NCBI RefSeq assembly: GCF_036826855.1
Contig: NZ_CP104578.1
Coordinates: forward strand, 1,364,001 to 1,428,000
Source: Streptomyces sp. SJL17-4
Lineage (GTDB): Bacteria; Actinomycetota; Actinomycetes; Streptomycetales; Streptomycetaceae
Length of the DNA stretch: 64,000 bases
Direction of reading: 5' to 3'
The notes under the pieces are model-generated. The model did not search any database. It was given only the letters and a program-made list of their open reading frames with translations, and was not told the origin of the DNA. The translations under genes and the position numbers were made by a program. This document shows positions 49,862 to 57,721 of the stretch, piece by piece. Position 1 is the first letter of the stretch. Each line of letters starts with the position of its first letter.

Positions 49862-50845
49862 ATGACCGTTGGCCACTACCTCGAGGAATTCCACGGGCTG
49901 CCCGTGTTCCACTTCCAGGACCCGGAGTCGGAGTCGGAGTCGGAGTCGGACACACGGGGCGAACTGCCCGACGCCGCGGCGGTCGCCTGGCGGCTCTCCG
50001 CGCCGACCTACTGCGAGGACGACGACGAGCAGTGGGGTGCGCAGTTCGAGCGGTTCCTCAAGACGGTCGACGTCGGGCGGGTGCGCGCCCTGGTCGTCGG
50101 CGGCTGGGACGAGGCGTACGAGAACTCCTCGGCGGACATCGTCACGGCGCTGATCGCCGCCAACAACCGGCTGACCTCCCTGGAGGCGGTCTTCCTGGGC
50201 GACATGACGGGCGAGGACTGCGAGATCAGCTGGATCATCCAGTCCGACGTGACCCCGCTGCTCGCCGCCTACCCGGCCCTGCGGGAGTTCGGGGTGCGCG
50301 GAGGCTCGGAACTGGCCTTCCCCTCGATCCGGCACACCGGCCTGGAGACCCTGGTCGTGGAGACCGGCGGTCTGGGTGCCGACGTCGTGCGCGGGATCGT
50401 GGGCAGCGACCTGCCCGCCCTGGAGAACCTGGAACTCTGGCTCGGCACCGACGAGTACGGCGGCGACAGCACGGCCGACGACCTCGCACCGCTGCTCTCC
50501 GGCGCGGCGTTCCCCGCCCTTCGCTCGCTCGGCCTGTGCAACAGCGTGATCCAGGACGCCATCGCCGCCGCCGTGGCGGGCGCCCCCGTCCTCGCCCGCA
50601 TCGAGCGGCTCGACCTGTCGATGGGCGTCCTCACGGACGAGGGCGCGGCGGCCCTGCTCGACGGCCAGCCGCTGACCCACCTGACCCATCTCGACCTCTC
50701 CCACCACTTCCTGTCGGAGGCCATGCGGGAGCGGGTGCTCGCCGCGCTCGCCCCGCACGGCGTGACCGTCGACCTCGGCGACGCGCAGGTGCCGGACGAC
50801 GACGGCGACGGCCGGGTCTACCGGTACGTCGCGGTCGCCGAATGA
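49862..50845 (+). CDS. STM4015-family leucine-rich-repeat-like protein
   Basis: 327 residues from ATG 49862 after a GGGAGCG site. Leucine-rich segments are seen along the chain: LTSLEAVFLGDMTGEDCEI, YPALREFGVRGGSEL, LPALENLELWLGTDEYGG, FPALRSLGLCNSVIQD, HLTHLDLSHHFLSEAM. The N-terminal region includes an acidic run of four GAGTCG hexamers (49925-49948), read as Glu-Ser pairs. It matches the STM4015-like family that stands at the head of STM4011-4015 loci. LRR folds bind other macromolecules; it may be a scaffold or substrate carrier. It overlaps the next gene by ATGA. Confidence 0.9.
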   Translation: MTVGHYLEEFHGLPVFHFQDPESESESESDTRGELPDAAAVAWRLSAPTYCEDDDEQWGAQFERFLKTVDVGRVRALVVGGWDEAYENSSADIVTALIAANNRLTSLEAVFLGDMTGEDCEISWIIQSDVTPLLAAYPALREFGVRGGSELAFPSIRHTGLETLVVETGGLGADVVRGIVGSDLPALENLELWLGTDEYGGDSTADDLAPLLSGAAFPALRSLGLCNSVIQDAIAAAVAGAPVLARIERLDLSMGVLTDEGAAALLDGQPLTHLTHLDLSHHFLSEAMRERVLAALAPHGVTVDLGDAQVPDDDGDGRVYRYVAVAE

Positions 50846-52035
50846 CCGCCCACCCGCGCCTCGTGGTCGTCGGAGACCCGGTGGGCCGCCGCGTCGCGTT
50901 CTTCCAGGACGCACTGCGGTCCGCCGGGCTGCCCGAGGCGCGGGTGGTGTCCTGGCCCGAGGTGCTGCGCGGTGCGGCGCGGTTCGCCGAGGGCGAGACC
51001 GTACGCCTGGACTCGCCCGGCGAGGACCCGGAGGCCGACCGGCTCCTCCGGGAGGTCGACGATCCGGCGCGGGTCGAGGGCACCGGCCGCTGGTACGCGC
51101 GGTTCGTCGCCGCCACGGCGGAGCTCGCCCGGTCCGTCGCCGACGCGGGGGCCGGGCTCGTCGACGACCCCGCCGAGCTGGCGGAGCTGTTCGACAAGCG
51201 ACTGAGCCACGGCCTGCTCCGCACGGCCGGGGTACCGGTGCCCGAGTCGCCGACGTCCGGCCCCGCCGCCCCTGTCGTACGCGGCTGGGCGGATGTCAGG
51301 GCCCTGACCGCCGAGCCCGGACTGCGCCGGGTCTTCGTGAAGCTCGCGCACGGCTCCTCCGCCTCGGGAGTCCTCGCGGTCGAGACGAACGGCGCGGGCC
51401 GGGTCCACGCCACCACCTCGGTGGAGCGCGGTCCGGACGGGCTTCTCTTCAACTCCCTGCGGGTGCGGCGCTACACGAGCGAGCACGAGGTCGGCGCGAT
51501 CGTGGACGCCCTCGCCCCCGACGGGCTGCACGTCGAGCGCTGGCTGCCCAAGGCCGCCCAGGGCGGCCGGGCGGCCGACCTGCGGGTGGTGGTGATCGAC
51601 GGGCGGGCCACCCACGCCGTGCTGCGCACCAGCCGCTCCCCCATGACCAATCTCCATCTGGGCGGGACCCGGGGCGATCTGCTCGCGGCCCGGGCCGCGA
51701 TCGCCGCGGCCGGCGCGCGGTGGACGGACGCGCTCGCCGTGTGCGAGCGGGCCGCCGCGGTCTTCCCCGGCACCCGGTGCGTGGGCGTCGACCTGCTGCC
51801 CTCGACGGGCTGGCGCCGCTTCGCCGTGGGCGAGGTCAATGCCTTCGGCGATCTGCTGCCGGGCCTCACGGGACTGCCCGGCAGCGGTGCCGAGGGCCTC
51901 GACACGTACGCGGCCCAGGTCGCCGCCCAATTCCCCCGTACCCACCAACCCACCGGCACCGAGACCGGGACCGGCATCAGCACCAGCACCAGCACCAGCA
52001 CCAGCACCAGCACCACAGGAACGAGCACCGCGTGA
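50842..52035 (+). CDS. STM4014-family ATP-grasp-like protein
   Basis: 397 residues from the ATG at 50842 overlapping the previous stop. It begins RLVVVGDPVGRRVAFFQ and has ATP-grasp-like elements: LFDKRLSHGLLRTAGVPVPE, VFVKLAHGSSASGVLAVE, AADLRVVVIDGRATHAVLRT, and the metal-site pattern GVDLLPSTGWRRFAVGEVNAF. ATP-grasp enzymes join a carboxylate to an amine or thiol using ATP. The last ~35 residues are low complexity, ending in Ser-Thr repeats. It overlaps the hydrolase gene by GTGA. Confidence 0.88.
   Translation: MTAHPRLVVVGDPVGRRVAFFQDALRSAGLPEARVVSWPEVLRGAARFAEGETVRLDSPGEDPEADRLLREVDDPARVEGTGRWYARFVAATAELARSVADAGAGLVDDPAELAELFDKRLSHGLLRTAGVPVPESPTSGPAAPVVRGWADVRALTAEPGLRRVFVKLAHGSSASGVLAVETNGAGRVHATTSVERGPDGLLFNSLRVRRYTSEHEVGAIVDALAPDGLHVERWLPKAAQGGRAADLRVVVIDGRATHAVLRTSRSPMTNLHLGGTRGDLLAARAAIAAAGARWTDALAVCERAAAVFPGTRCVGVDLLPSTGWRRFAVGEVNAFGDLLPGLTGLPGSGAEGLDTYAAQVAAQFPRTHQPTGTETGTGISTSTSTSTSTSTTGTSTA
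51979..52014 (+). repeat. Six AGCACC hexamers at the 3' end of the STM4014-like gene
   Basis: AGCACC repeats six times in frame, coding a Ser-Thr string just before the stop. It is a perfect hexanucleotide microsatellite and would vary without shifting the frame. Confidence 0.9.
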
Positions 52036-52868
52036 ATCAGCCCGACATGAACACGGTCGTCGGGAGCCACGATCTGCTCCTGGTCACCCTCGACACGCTG
52101 CGGTACGACGTGGCGGTCGAGCTCGCGGCCGCGGGCCGCATCCCGCACCTGGCCCGTCATCTGCCCGGCGGCGTCTGGGAGCGGCGGCACGCTCCCGGCA
52201 GCTTCACCTACGCCTCTCACCAGGCGATCTTCGCCGGTTTCCTGCCCACCCCGGCCTCCCCCGGCCCGCACCCGCGGCTGTTCGCGGCGCGCTTCGCGGG
52301 CAGCGAGACGACCGCCGACGGCACCTATGTCCATGACACCCCGGACTTCGTGTCCGCCCTCGCGGGCGCGGGCTACCGGACGGTCTGCGTCGGCGGTGTC
52401 GGCTTCTTCAACAAGCAGCCGCCGCTCGGCACCGTGCTCCCCGGTCTGTTCCAGGAGAGCCACTGGGAGCCGTCGTTCGGCGTCGCCTCCCCCACCTCCT
52501 TCGAGTCGCAGGTCGCACGGGCCGAGGAGGTCGTCGCCGGTCTCCCGCGCGAGCGCCGGCTGTTCCTCTTCGTCAACGTGTCCGCGCTGCACCAGCCCAA
52601 CTGGTTCCATCTGCCCGGCGCGACCCGCGAGACCGGCGACTCCCGCGCCACCCACGCCGCCGCACTGGAGTACGTCGACCGGCACATCGGGCGGCTCTTC
52701 GCCGCGATGAGCAGCCGCCGGCCGTGTTTCGCGATCGTCTGCTCCGACCACGGCACCGCGTACGGGGAGGACGGCCACACCGGTCACCGGCTCGGCCACG
52801 AGGTCGTGTGGACGGTCCCGTACGCGCAGTTCGAGCTCGCCGGCCCGGAGCGGGAGGCCGTGGCATGA
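52032..52868 (+). CDS. STM4013/SEN3800-family hydrolase (sulfatase/alkaline phosphatase superfamily)
   Basis: 278 residues from GTG 52032 overlapping the previous stop; an ATG at 52047 is also possible. The superfamily metal/nucleophile motif is LLLVTLDTLRYDVAVE with Asp21 and Thr22. PGSFTYASHQAIFAGFLP and the second metal motif CSDHGTAYGEDGHTGHRLGH follow. Thr as nucleophile resembles phosphoethanolamine transferases and phosphomutases rather than formylglycine sulfatases. It has no membrane helix. It is the third gene of the coupled cluster and overlaps the next by ATGA. Confidence 0.9.
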   Translation: MNQPDMNTVVGSHDLLLVTLDTLRYDVAVELAAAGRIPHLARHLPGGVWERRHAPGSFTYASHQAIFAGFLPTPASPGPHPRLFAARFAGSETTADGTYVHDTPDFVSALAGAGYRTVCVGGVGFFNKQPPLGTVLPGLFQESHWEPSFGVASPTSFESQVARAEEVVAGLPRERRLFLFVNVSALHQPNWFHLPGATRETGDSRATHAAALEYVDRHIGRLFAAMSSRRPCFAIVCSDHGTAYGEDGHTGHRLGHEVVWTVPYAQFELAGPEREAVA

Positions 52869-54202
52869 GCGAGAGCACCGCCCCGCGCCCGTACCGCAGC
52901 TACGTCTACGCCTACCCGCACAAGACGGCGTACCGGCCGCTCACCGACCCCGCGCCGACCCTCGCCCAGCTCTGGCGGGACGAACCGAAGGACGCGCTCT
53001 CCCTCTACGCGCACGTACCGTTCTGCGAGGTGCGCTGCGGCTTCTGCAATCTCTTCACCCGGATCGGCGCCCCCGACGAGCTGACCACGCGCTATCTCGA
53101 CGCGCTCGACCGCCAGGCCACGGCCGTCCGCGAGGCCCTCGGCGACCGGGCCCCGGTGCGGTTCGCGACGGCCGCGTTCGGCGGTGGCACGCCCACCTTC
53201 CTCACCGCCGGCGAACTGGAGCGGCTCTGCGACATCGCCGAGAAGCGGATGGGGGTGGATCTGCGGGCGGTGCCACTGTCCGTGGAGACGTCCCCCGCGA
53301 CGGCGACCGCCGACCGCCTCGCCCTGCTCGCCGAGCGGGGCGCGACCCGGCTCAGCATCGGGGTGCAGAGCTTCGTGGAGGCCGAGGCGCGGGCGGCCGT
53401 CCGGCCGCAGCGTCGCGCCGACGTCGAGTCGGCCCTCGGCCGGATCCGGGACACCGGCGTCCCCGTGCTCAACATCGACCTGATCTACGGCATCGACGGA
53501 CAGACCGAGGAGTCCTGGCGTTCCTCGCTCGACGCCGCCCTCGCCTGGCTCCCGGAGGAGCTGTACCTCTATCCGCTGTACGTGCGTCCGCTCACCGGCC
53601 TCGGCAGGATCTCCCCCGCCGCCGACCGGGAGTGGGACGAGCAGCGGCTGCGCCTCTACCGGTACGGCCGGGACCACCTCCTCGCCCAGGGCTACGAGCA
53701 GGTGTCGATGCGGATGTTCCGCCGGTCGGACGCCGCACCGCTCGGCCCCGACGACCACGCCTGCCAGACCGACGGGATGATCGGCCTGGGCTGCGGGGCC
53801 CGCTCGTACACCTCGGCCCTCCACTACTCCTTCGACTACGCCGTCGACATGCGGGAGATCCGTACGATCATCGACGCCTACACGGAGACCGCGGACTTCT
53901 CGCGGGCCGAGGTCGGCCGGTGGGTCGACGCGGGGGAGGCCCGGCGCCGCCATCTGCTCCAGTCGCTGCTCCAGGCCGAGGGGATGCCGGTCGCCGGGTA
54001 CGAGGAGCGGTTCGGTGCCTCGCCGTTCGCGGACTTCCCGGCGGAGCTGGGCCGGTTCGAGGCCCTGGGCTGGCTGGACGAGGAGGCGCCCGCCGGGCTG
54101 CTCAGGCTGTCCCCGGAAGGCCTGGCCCACTCGGACGGCCTCGGCCCGGAGCTCTTCTCCCCCTCGGTGCGGGCCGCGATGGCCGCGTACGAGCCGAAGT
54201 AG
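52865..54202 (+). CDS. STM4012-family radical SAM protein (HemN/HemW-like)
   Basis: 445 residues, ATG overlapping the hydrolase stop. The [4Fe-4S] motif is CEVRCGFC (Cys54, Cys58, Cys61), within SLYAHVPFCEVRCGFCNLF, which resembles coproporphyrinogen-oxidase-like enzymes. AAFGGGTPTFLTAGELERL, SVETSPATATADRLALLA, RLSIGVQSFVEAEARAAVR and VLNIDLIYGIDGQTEESW are typical HemN-type core motifs. The C-terminal HemN-like domain is present. Its role in heme synthesis is unlikely given the context; it probably modifies the unknown product of this cluster. Confidence 0.93.
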   Translation: MSESTAPRPYRSYVYAYPHKTAYRPLTDPAPTLAQLWRDEPKDALSLYAHVPFCEVRCGFCNLFTRIGAPDELTTRYLDALDRQATAVREALGDRAPVRFATAAFGGGTPTFLTAGELERLCDIAEKRMGVDLRAVPLSVETSPATATADRLALLAERGATRLSIGVQSFVEAEARAAVRPQRRADVESALGRIRDTGVPVLNIDLIYGIDGQTEESWRSSLDAALAWLPEELYLYPLYVRPLTGLGRISPAADREWDEQRLRLYRYGRDHLLAQGYEQVSMRMFRRSDAAPLGPDDHACQTDGMIGLGCGARSYTSALHYSFDYAVDMREIRTIIDAYTETADFSRAEVGRWVDAGEARRRHLLQSLLQAEGMPVAGYEERFGASPFADFPAELGRFEALGWLDEEAPAGLLRLSPEGLAHSDGLGPELFSPSVRAAMAAYEPK

Positions 54203-54211
54203 GCGGCGGCC

Positions 54212-55204
54212 GTGGACCTGACACCGATCCCGATCGCGGGCCTGGGCATCGGCCTGCCAACGCCGCCGATCCCGGACCCGGGCATGGACCTCACCCTGCC
54301 AACGCCGCCGATCCCGGACCCGGGCATGGACCTCACCCTGCTCTACCGCGGGCCGCTCTCCTCCTGCGACTTCGACTGTCCGTACTGCCCGTTCGCCAAG
54401 CGCCGTGACAGCCGGGAGCAGCTGCGCGCGGACCGGGCGGCGCTCGAACGGTTCACCGGGTGGGCCGCCGGGCAGACCGGGGACCGGCTGCGTGTCCTGT
54501 TCACCCCGTGGGGCGAGGGCCTGGTCCGCTCCTGGTACCGGCGGGCGCTCGTCGAGCTGTCCCGGCTCCCCCACGTGGAGCGGGTGGCGATCCAGACGAA
54601 TCTGAGCTGCCGGACCGACTGGCTGGCGGATGCGGACCCGGAGAGCGTGGCGCTCTGGTGCACGTACCACCCGGGGCAGACGCCGTACGAGCGTTTCCTC
54701 GCCAAGTGCGGGGAGCTGGCGGAGCGGGGCATCCGCTTCAGCGTCGGTGTCGTCGGACTTCCCGAGCACGCGGAGCACGCCCGGCGGCTGCGGGCCGCGC
54801 TGCCGGCGCACGTGTACCTCTGGGTGAACGCCGCCGAGGGGCACACGTACACCGACGCGGAGGCCGCGGAGTGGACGGGGATCGACCCGCTCTTCCCGTA
54901 CAGCCGTCGCCCGCACCGCTCGGCGGGGCTCCCGTGCCGGACCGGGGAGTCGGTGATCTCGGTGGACGGCGAGGGGACGGTACGGCGCTGCCACTTCGTC
55001 AAGGCCGAGCTGGGGAACCTGTACGACGGCTCGTACCGCGCCGCCCTCCGCCCCCGCGCCTGCCCCCTCGCCGTCTGCGACTGTCACATCGGCTACGTCC
55101 ATCTGGAGACGCTGCCGTTGTACGACGTGTTCGCCGGCGGGGTCCTGGAGCGGATCCCCGCCGACGCGCACCCGCGGACGGTCCCCGGAACTACAGGGGC
55201 ATGA
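54212..55204 (+). CDS. STM4011-family radical SAM protein
   Basis: 330 residues from a GTG at 54212; the last in-frame ATG before the motif (MDLTLLYRGPLSSC) may be the ancestral start. The cluster motif is SCDFDCPYCPFAKRR (Cys52, Cys56, Cys59). C-terminal cysteines in CHFVKAELGNLY and CPLAVCDCHIGYVHLE suggest an additional Fe-S cluster of SPASM/twitch type. The N-terminus is extended by a 42-bp in-frame repeat. It follows the STM4012-like gene by 9 bp, and its end overlaps the convergent SGNH gene by 14 bp. Confidence 0.9.
   Translation: MDLTPIPIAGLGIGLPTPPIPDPGMDLTLPTPPIPDPGMDLTLLYRGPLSSCDFDCPYCPFAKRRDSREQLRADRAALERFTGWAAGQTGDRLRVLFTPWGEGLVRSWYRRALVELSRLPHVERVAIQTNLSCRTDWLADADPESVALWCTYHPGQTPYERFLAKCGELAERGIRFSVGVVGLPEHAEHARRLRAALPAHVYLWVNAAEGHTYTDAEAAEWTGIDPLFPYSRRPHRSAGLPCRTGESVISVDGEGTVRRCHFVKAELGNLYDGSYRAALRPRACPLAVCDCHIGYVHLETLPLYDVFAGGVLERIPADAHPRTVPGTTGA
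54257..54340 (+). repeat. Two perfect 42-bp tandem copies in the STM4011-like N-terminus
   Basis: Units 54257-54298 and 54299-54340 each encode PTPPIPDPGMDLTL. Each contains an in-frame ATG, so the duplication multiplies possible starts. A diverged third copy precedes them (from about 54215). Confidence 0.9.
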
Positions 55205-55985
55205 GGTCGGGGCGCTTCGCCTCGACGTGGTCGCCGGAGCTCTCGCCGCGCAGCCGGCGCCCGATCCAGGGCACGAGGTACTCCTTGGCCCAGTGGATGT
55301 CGTCGCGGCGCACCTCGAGCGGGCCGCGCGGGGGTACCGGCGGCCACGCCTGGTCCGGGTCGGCCGGCACCGGCAGGCCGAGGACCTGCGCGGCGCGCAG
55401 GGCCACCCGGGTGTGGCCGTCGGGCGACAGGTGCAGCCGGTCGTCGTCCCAGGCGCGCCGGTCCTGTACGGACTTCAGCGACCACAGGTCGAGGACCGGG
55501 CAGCCGTAGCGGTCGGCGATGGCCCGGACGTGCCCGTTGTACGTGGCGATCTTGCCGCGCAGGTGCTTGAGGAGGATCACGTCGCGGGTGTCGAAGCCGG
55601 TGGTCACCATGACGGTGCCGACGGCGGAGGTCAGTCCGGCGACGGCGCGCTCGAAGCGCTCGGCGACGTCGTCGGGGTCCGTGCCGGGGCGGATGATGTC
55701 GTTCCCGCCGGCGCAGAAGGTCACCAGGTCGGGGGCGAGTTCCTTCGCCCGGGGGACCTGTTCCGCCACGATCTGGTCGAGGAGGCGCCCGCGTACCGCC
55801 AGGTTGGCGTAGCGGAAGGCGTCGTGCTCCGGCAGCTGGTCGGCGAGCAGCACCGCGAAGCGGTCCGCCCAGCCGACGTACGTCCCGTCGGGCCCGGGGT
55901 CTCCGACGCCCTCGGTGAAGCTGTCACCGATCGCCGCGTACGACCCGAATGCGTTCTTGTCTCTTGATCTCGAATCGTCTGCCAC
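55191..55985 (-). CDS. SGNH/GDSL hydrolase
   Basis: 264 residues. Block I is AAIGDSFTEGVGDPGPDG with the nucleophile Ser, block II Gly in ANLAVRGRLLDQI, block III GGND (TFCAGGNDIIRPG), and block V DDRLHLSPDGH with the Asp-His pair. The catalytic set is complete. It has no signal peptide, so it is probably a cytoplasmic esterase or lipase; the substrate is unknown. Its 3' end overlaps the STM4011-like gene tail to tail by 14 bp. Confidence 0.92.
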   Translation of the reverse strand: MADDSRSRDKNAFGSYAAIGDSFTEGVGDPGPDGTYVGWADRFAVLLADQLPEHDAFRYANLAVRGRLLDQIVAEQVPRAKELAPDLVTFCAGGNDIIRPGTDPDDVAERFERAVAGLTSAVGTVMVTTGFDTRDVILLKHLRGKIATYNGHVRAIADRYGCPVLDLWSLKSVQDRRAWDDDRLHLSPDGHTRVALRAAQVLGLPVPADPDQAWPPVPPRGPLEVRRDDIHWAKEYLVPWIGRRLRGESSGDHVEAKRPDLMPL

Positions 55986-56089
55986 GGGTGCACATCCTTC
56001 CCCTTCGGATGTGACTTACGCGACCGTAAGGAGGGGTTGACGCCGGGTGACATATGCCACCGATAAAGAATTTGCCAAGCCGGAATAGG

Positions 56090-56123
56090 CCGAAGGCCCG
56101 GCACGTGGGTGCCGGGCCTTCGG
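56090..56123 (-). terminator. Hairpin terminator of the M23 peptidase gene
   Basis: A 15-bp perfect stem (CCGAAGGCCCGGCAC / GTGCCGGGCCTTCGG) with the loop GTGG lies 32 bp beyond the stop codon. It is a strong intrinsic terminator candidate. Confidence 0.85.
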
Positions 56124-56154
56124 GGAGCTGCTCGTGTCAGCGGGGGACGCTCCG

Positions 56155-57168
56155 TCAGACGGAGACGCCGTGCTGACGGAGGTAGGCCAGCGGGTCGACG
56201 TCGGAGCCGTAGCTCGGCGAGGTGCGGATCTCGAAGTGCAGGTGCGGGCCGGTGGAGTTGCCGGTCGAGCCGGAGAGGCCGATCTGCTGACCGCCGGAGA
56301 CCGTCTGGCCGGTCGAGACGGAGAGGGAGGAGAGGTGGGCGTACTGCGAGTAGTTGCCGTCGGCGTGCTGGATGACGACCTCGTTGCCGTAGGCGCCGCT
56401 CCAGCCGGCGGAGACGACCGTGCCGGCGCCGACGGCGCGGACGGCGGTGCCGGAGGAGGCGATGAAGTCGACACCGGTGTGGTAGCCGGAGGACCACATG
56501 GAGCCCGAGGCGCGGTACGGGGTGGAGAAGCCGCCGCTGACCGGGGCGACCCAGCCGGAGGCGGAGGTCGAGGCGCCGGAGGCGGAGGCCCCCGACGACT
56601 GCGAAGCCGACGAGCCCGACGACTGCGTGCTCGCGGCCGGAGCGGCGGCGCGCTCGCTGCTCCGGGAGGCACGCGTGCTGTCGCCGTTCTTCGAGGAGCT
56701 CTCCGCAGAGGCCTTCGCCGGGCTCTTGGGGGCGGCGGCCTTGGGCGCGGCGCTCTTCGGTGCGGCCTTGGCGGTGCTCTTGGCGCCGAGGGTGAGCTTC
56801 ATGCCCGGCAGGATGAGCGAGGGGTCCTCGCCGACGACCTGACGGTTGTCGGCGTACAGCTTCTGCCAGCCACCGGTGAGGTCGTGCTCGGCGGCGATCT
56901 TCGACAGGTAGTCGCCCCGCACGACGGAGTACGTCTTCGGCGCGGCCTTCGTGGCGGTGGGCGCGGCCTTGGCGACGGCGGGGGCCTTCACCTGGGCGGC
57001 GGCGGTGACGGCCTGGCCGGGAGCGGCCGGGGCGGCCTGCTCGGCGGCGTGGGCACCGGTGGCACCGAGGAGCGGGAGGGCGACAACGGCGCCTCCCGTA
57101 CCGGCGGCGGCGATTCCGCGGGTGAGGCGGTTGGACTTGATGCGGCGGTGCTTACCCTTCGCGGGCAT
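56155..57168 (-). CDS. Secreted LysM + M23 peptidoglycan endopeptidase
   Basis: 337 residues. The N-terminus is a basic signal peptide (MPAKGKHRRIKSNRLTRG, then a hydrophobic stretch ending GAHAAEQ). A LysM domain covers about residues 78-126 (YSVVRGDYLSKIAAEHDL, LYADNRQVVGEDPSLILPG). An Ala/Ser/Lys-rich linker follows, then an M23/LytM domain: SGYHTGVDFIASSGTAVRA (H-x3-D), GAYGNEVVIQHADGNYSQYA, and TGPHLHFEIRTSP (HxH). It cleaves peptide cross-links of the cell wall. A c-di-AMP riboswitch lies in its leader, so expression should respond to c-di-AMP. Confidence 0.95.
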   Translation of the reverse strand: MPAKGKHRRIKSNRLTRGIAAAGTGGAVVALPLLGATGAHAAEQAAPAAPGQAVTAAAQVKAPAVAKAAPTATKAAPKTYSVVRGDYLSKIAAEHDLTGGWQKLYADNRQVVGEDPSLILPGMKLTLGAKSTAKAAPKSAAPKAAAPKSPAKASAESSSKNGDSTRASRSSERAAAPAASTQSSGSSASQSSGASASGASTSASGWVAPVSGGFSTPYRASGSMWSSGYHTGVDFIASSGTAVRAVGAGTVVSAGWSGAYGNEVVIQHADGNYSQYAHLSSLSVSTGQTVSGGQQIGLSGSTGNSTGPHLHFEIRTSPSYGSDVDPLAYLRQHGVSV

Positions 57169-57224
57169 GGCGAATTCCTCTCCGGCGCCTACGAGGTGAG
57201 CTGTCGGGTTCGGACTGGAGATGT

Positions 57225-57361
57225 CCGGTCACGCTCTCGCGCGACTTCACCCCGAGCCGTCCTGCGTCGCGGGACCGGCGTACTTCCTTGGGTCCCCCGC
57301 TCCTGCCACGCATGGGATGGGTGGAATTCCGGACGGTGGCAGGATTCGGCGGTCCGACCGG
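57225..57361 (-). promoter_or_regulatory. c-di-AMP (ydaO/yuaA-type) riboswitch
   Basis: Read on the minus strand, the leader has an outer stem CCGGTC/GACCGG (57356-57361 with 57225-57230). Between them are conserved elements I associate with ydaO riboswitches: GACCGCCGAATCCTGCC, GGCAGGAGCGGGGGACCCA and CGGGGTGAAG. It ends 56 bp before the M23 peptidase start. Such riboswitches often precede cell-wall hydrolase genes in Streptomyces and turn them off when c-di-AMP is high. Confidence 0.85.
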
Positions 57362-57721
57362 ATTGACGGTGACGCTAGACGAGCGGGGTCGGCACGAACA
57401 AGCCACGGATTTCTCCCGGCTTTCCCCGTACGGCCTTTCACCCGGAATTCCGGTCACCCTCCGTGGATGACGGACCCTCGATTTCCTTTTTGCGCAGGGC
57501 ATTTGCTTCGGGCGTCCGGCCACGATCCGTCACTTCTATGACCCTGCTCACGCGCCGAGACTCATCTCACCTGTAAACAGGGCGCGTTATACGCAACGCC
57601 TCAATTCGGACAGATCACCCATTCCCGTCCAGGGGGGTGCGCCATCACAGCCCCACCTGGATGATTGCCCCTGGAACCGATCTCGCGTCGGGCACCCGAA
57701 CGTCGACCATCAGGAGCATCC
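57362..57721. other. Divergent promoter region between riboswitch and phosphatase gene
   Basis: 360 bp. The left part should hold the riboswitch promoter (minus strand). The right part leads to the phosphatase gene, with AGGAG six bases before its GTG. The region around 57475-57600 is less GC-rich than its surroundings. No gene is seen. Confidence 0.45.

Noticed and set aside
52865..54202. STM4012-like gene considered as coproporphyrinogen oxidase (hemN/hemW)
   Set aside because: The core is HemN-like, but the gene lies in a coupled STM4011-4015 set with no heme genes, and the family-level match to STM4012 fits better.
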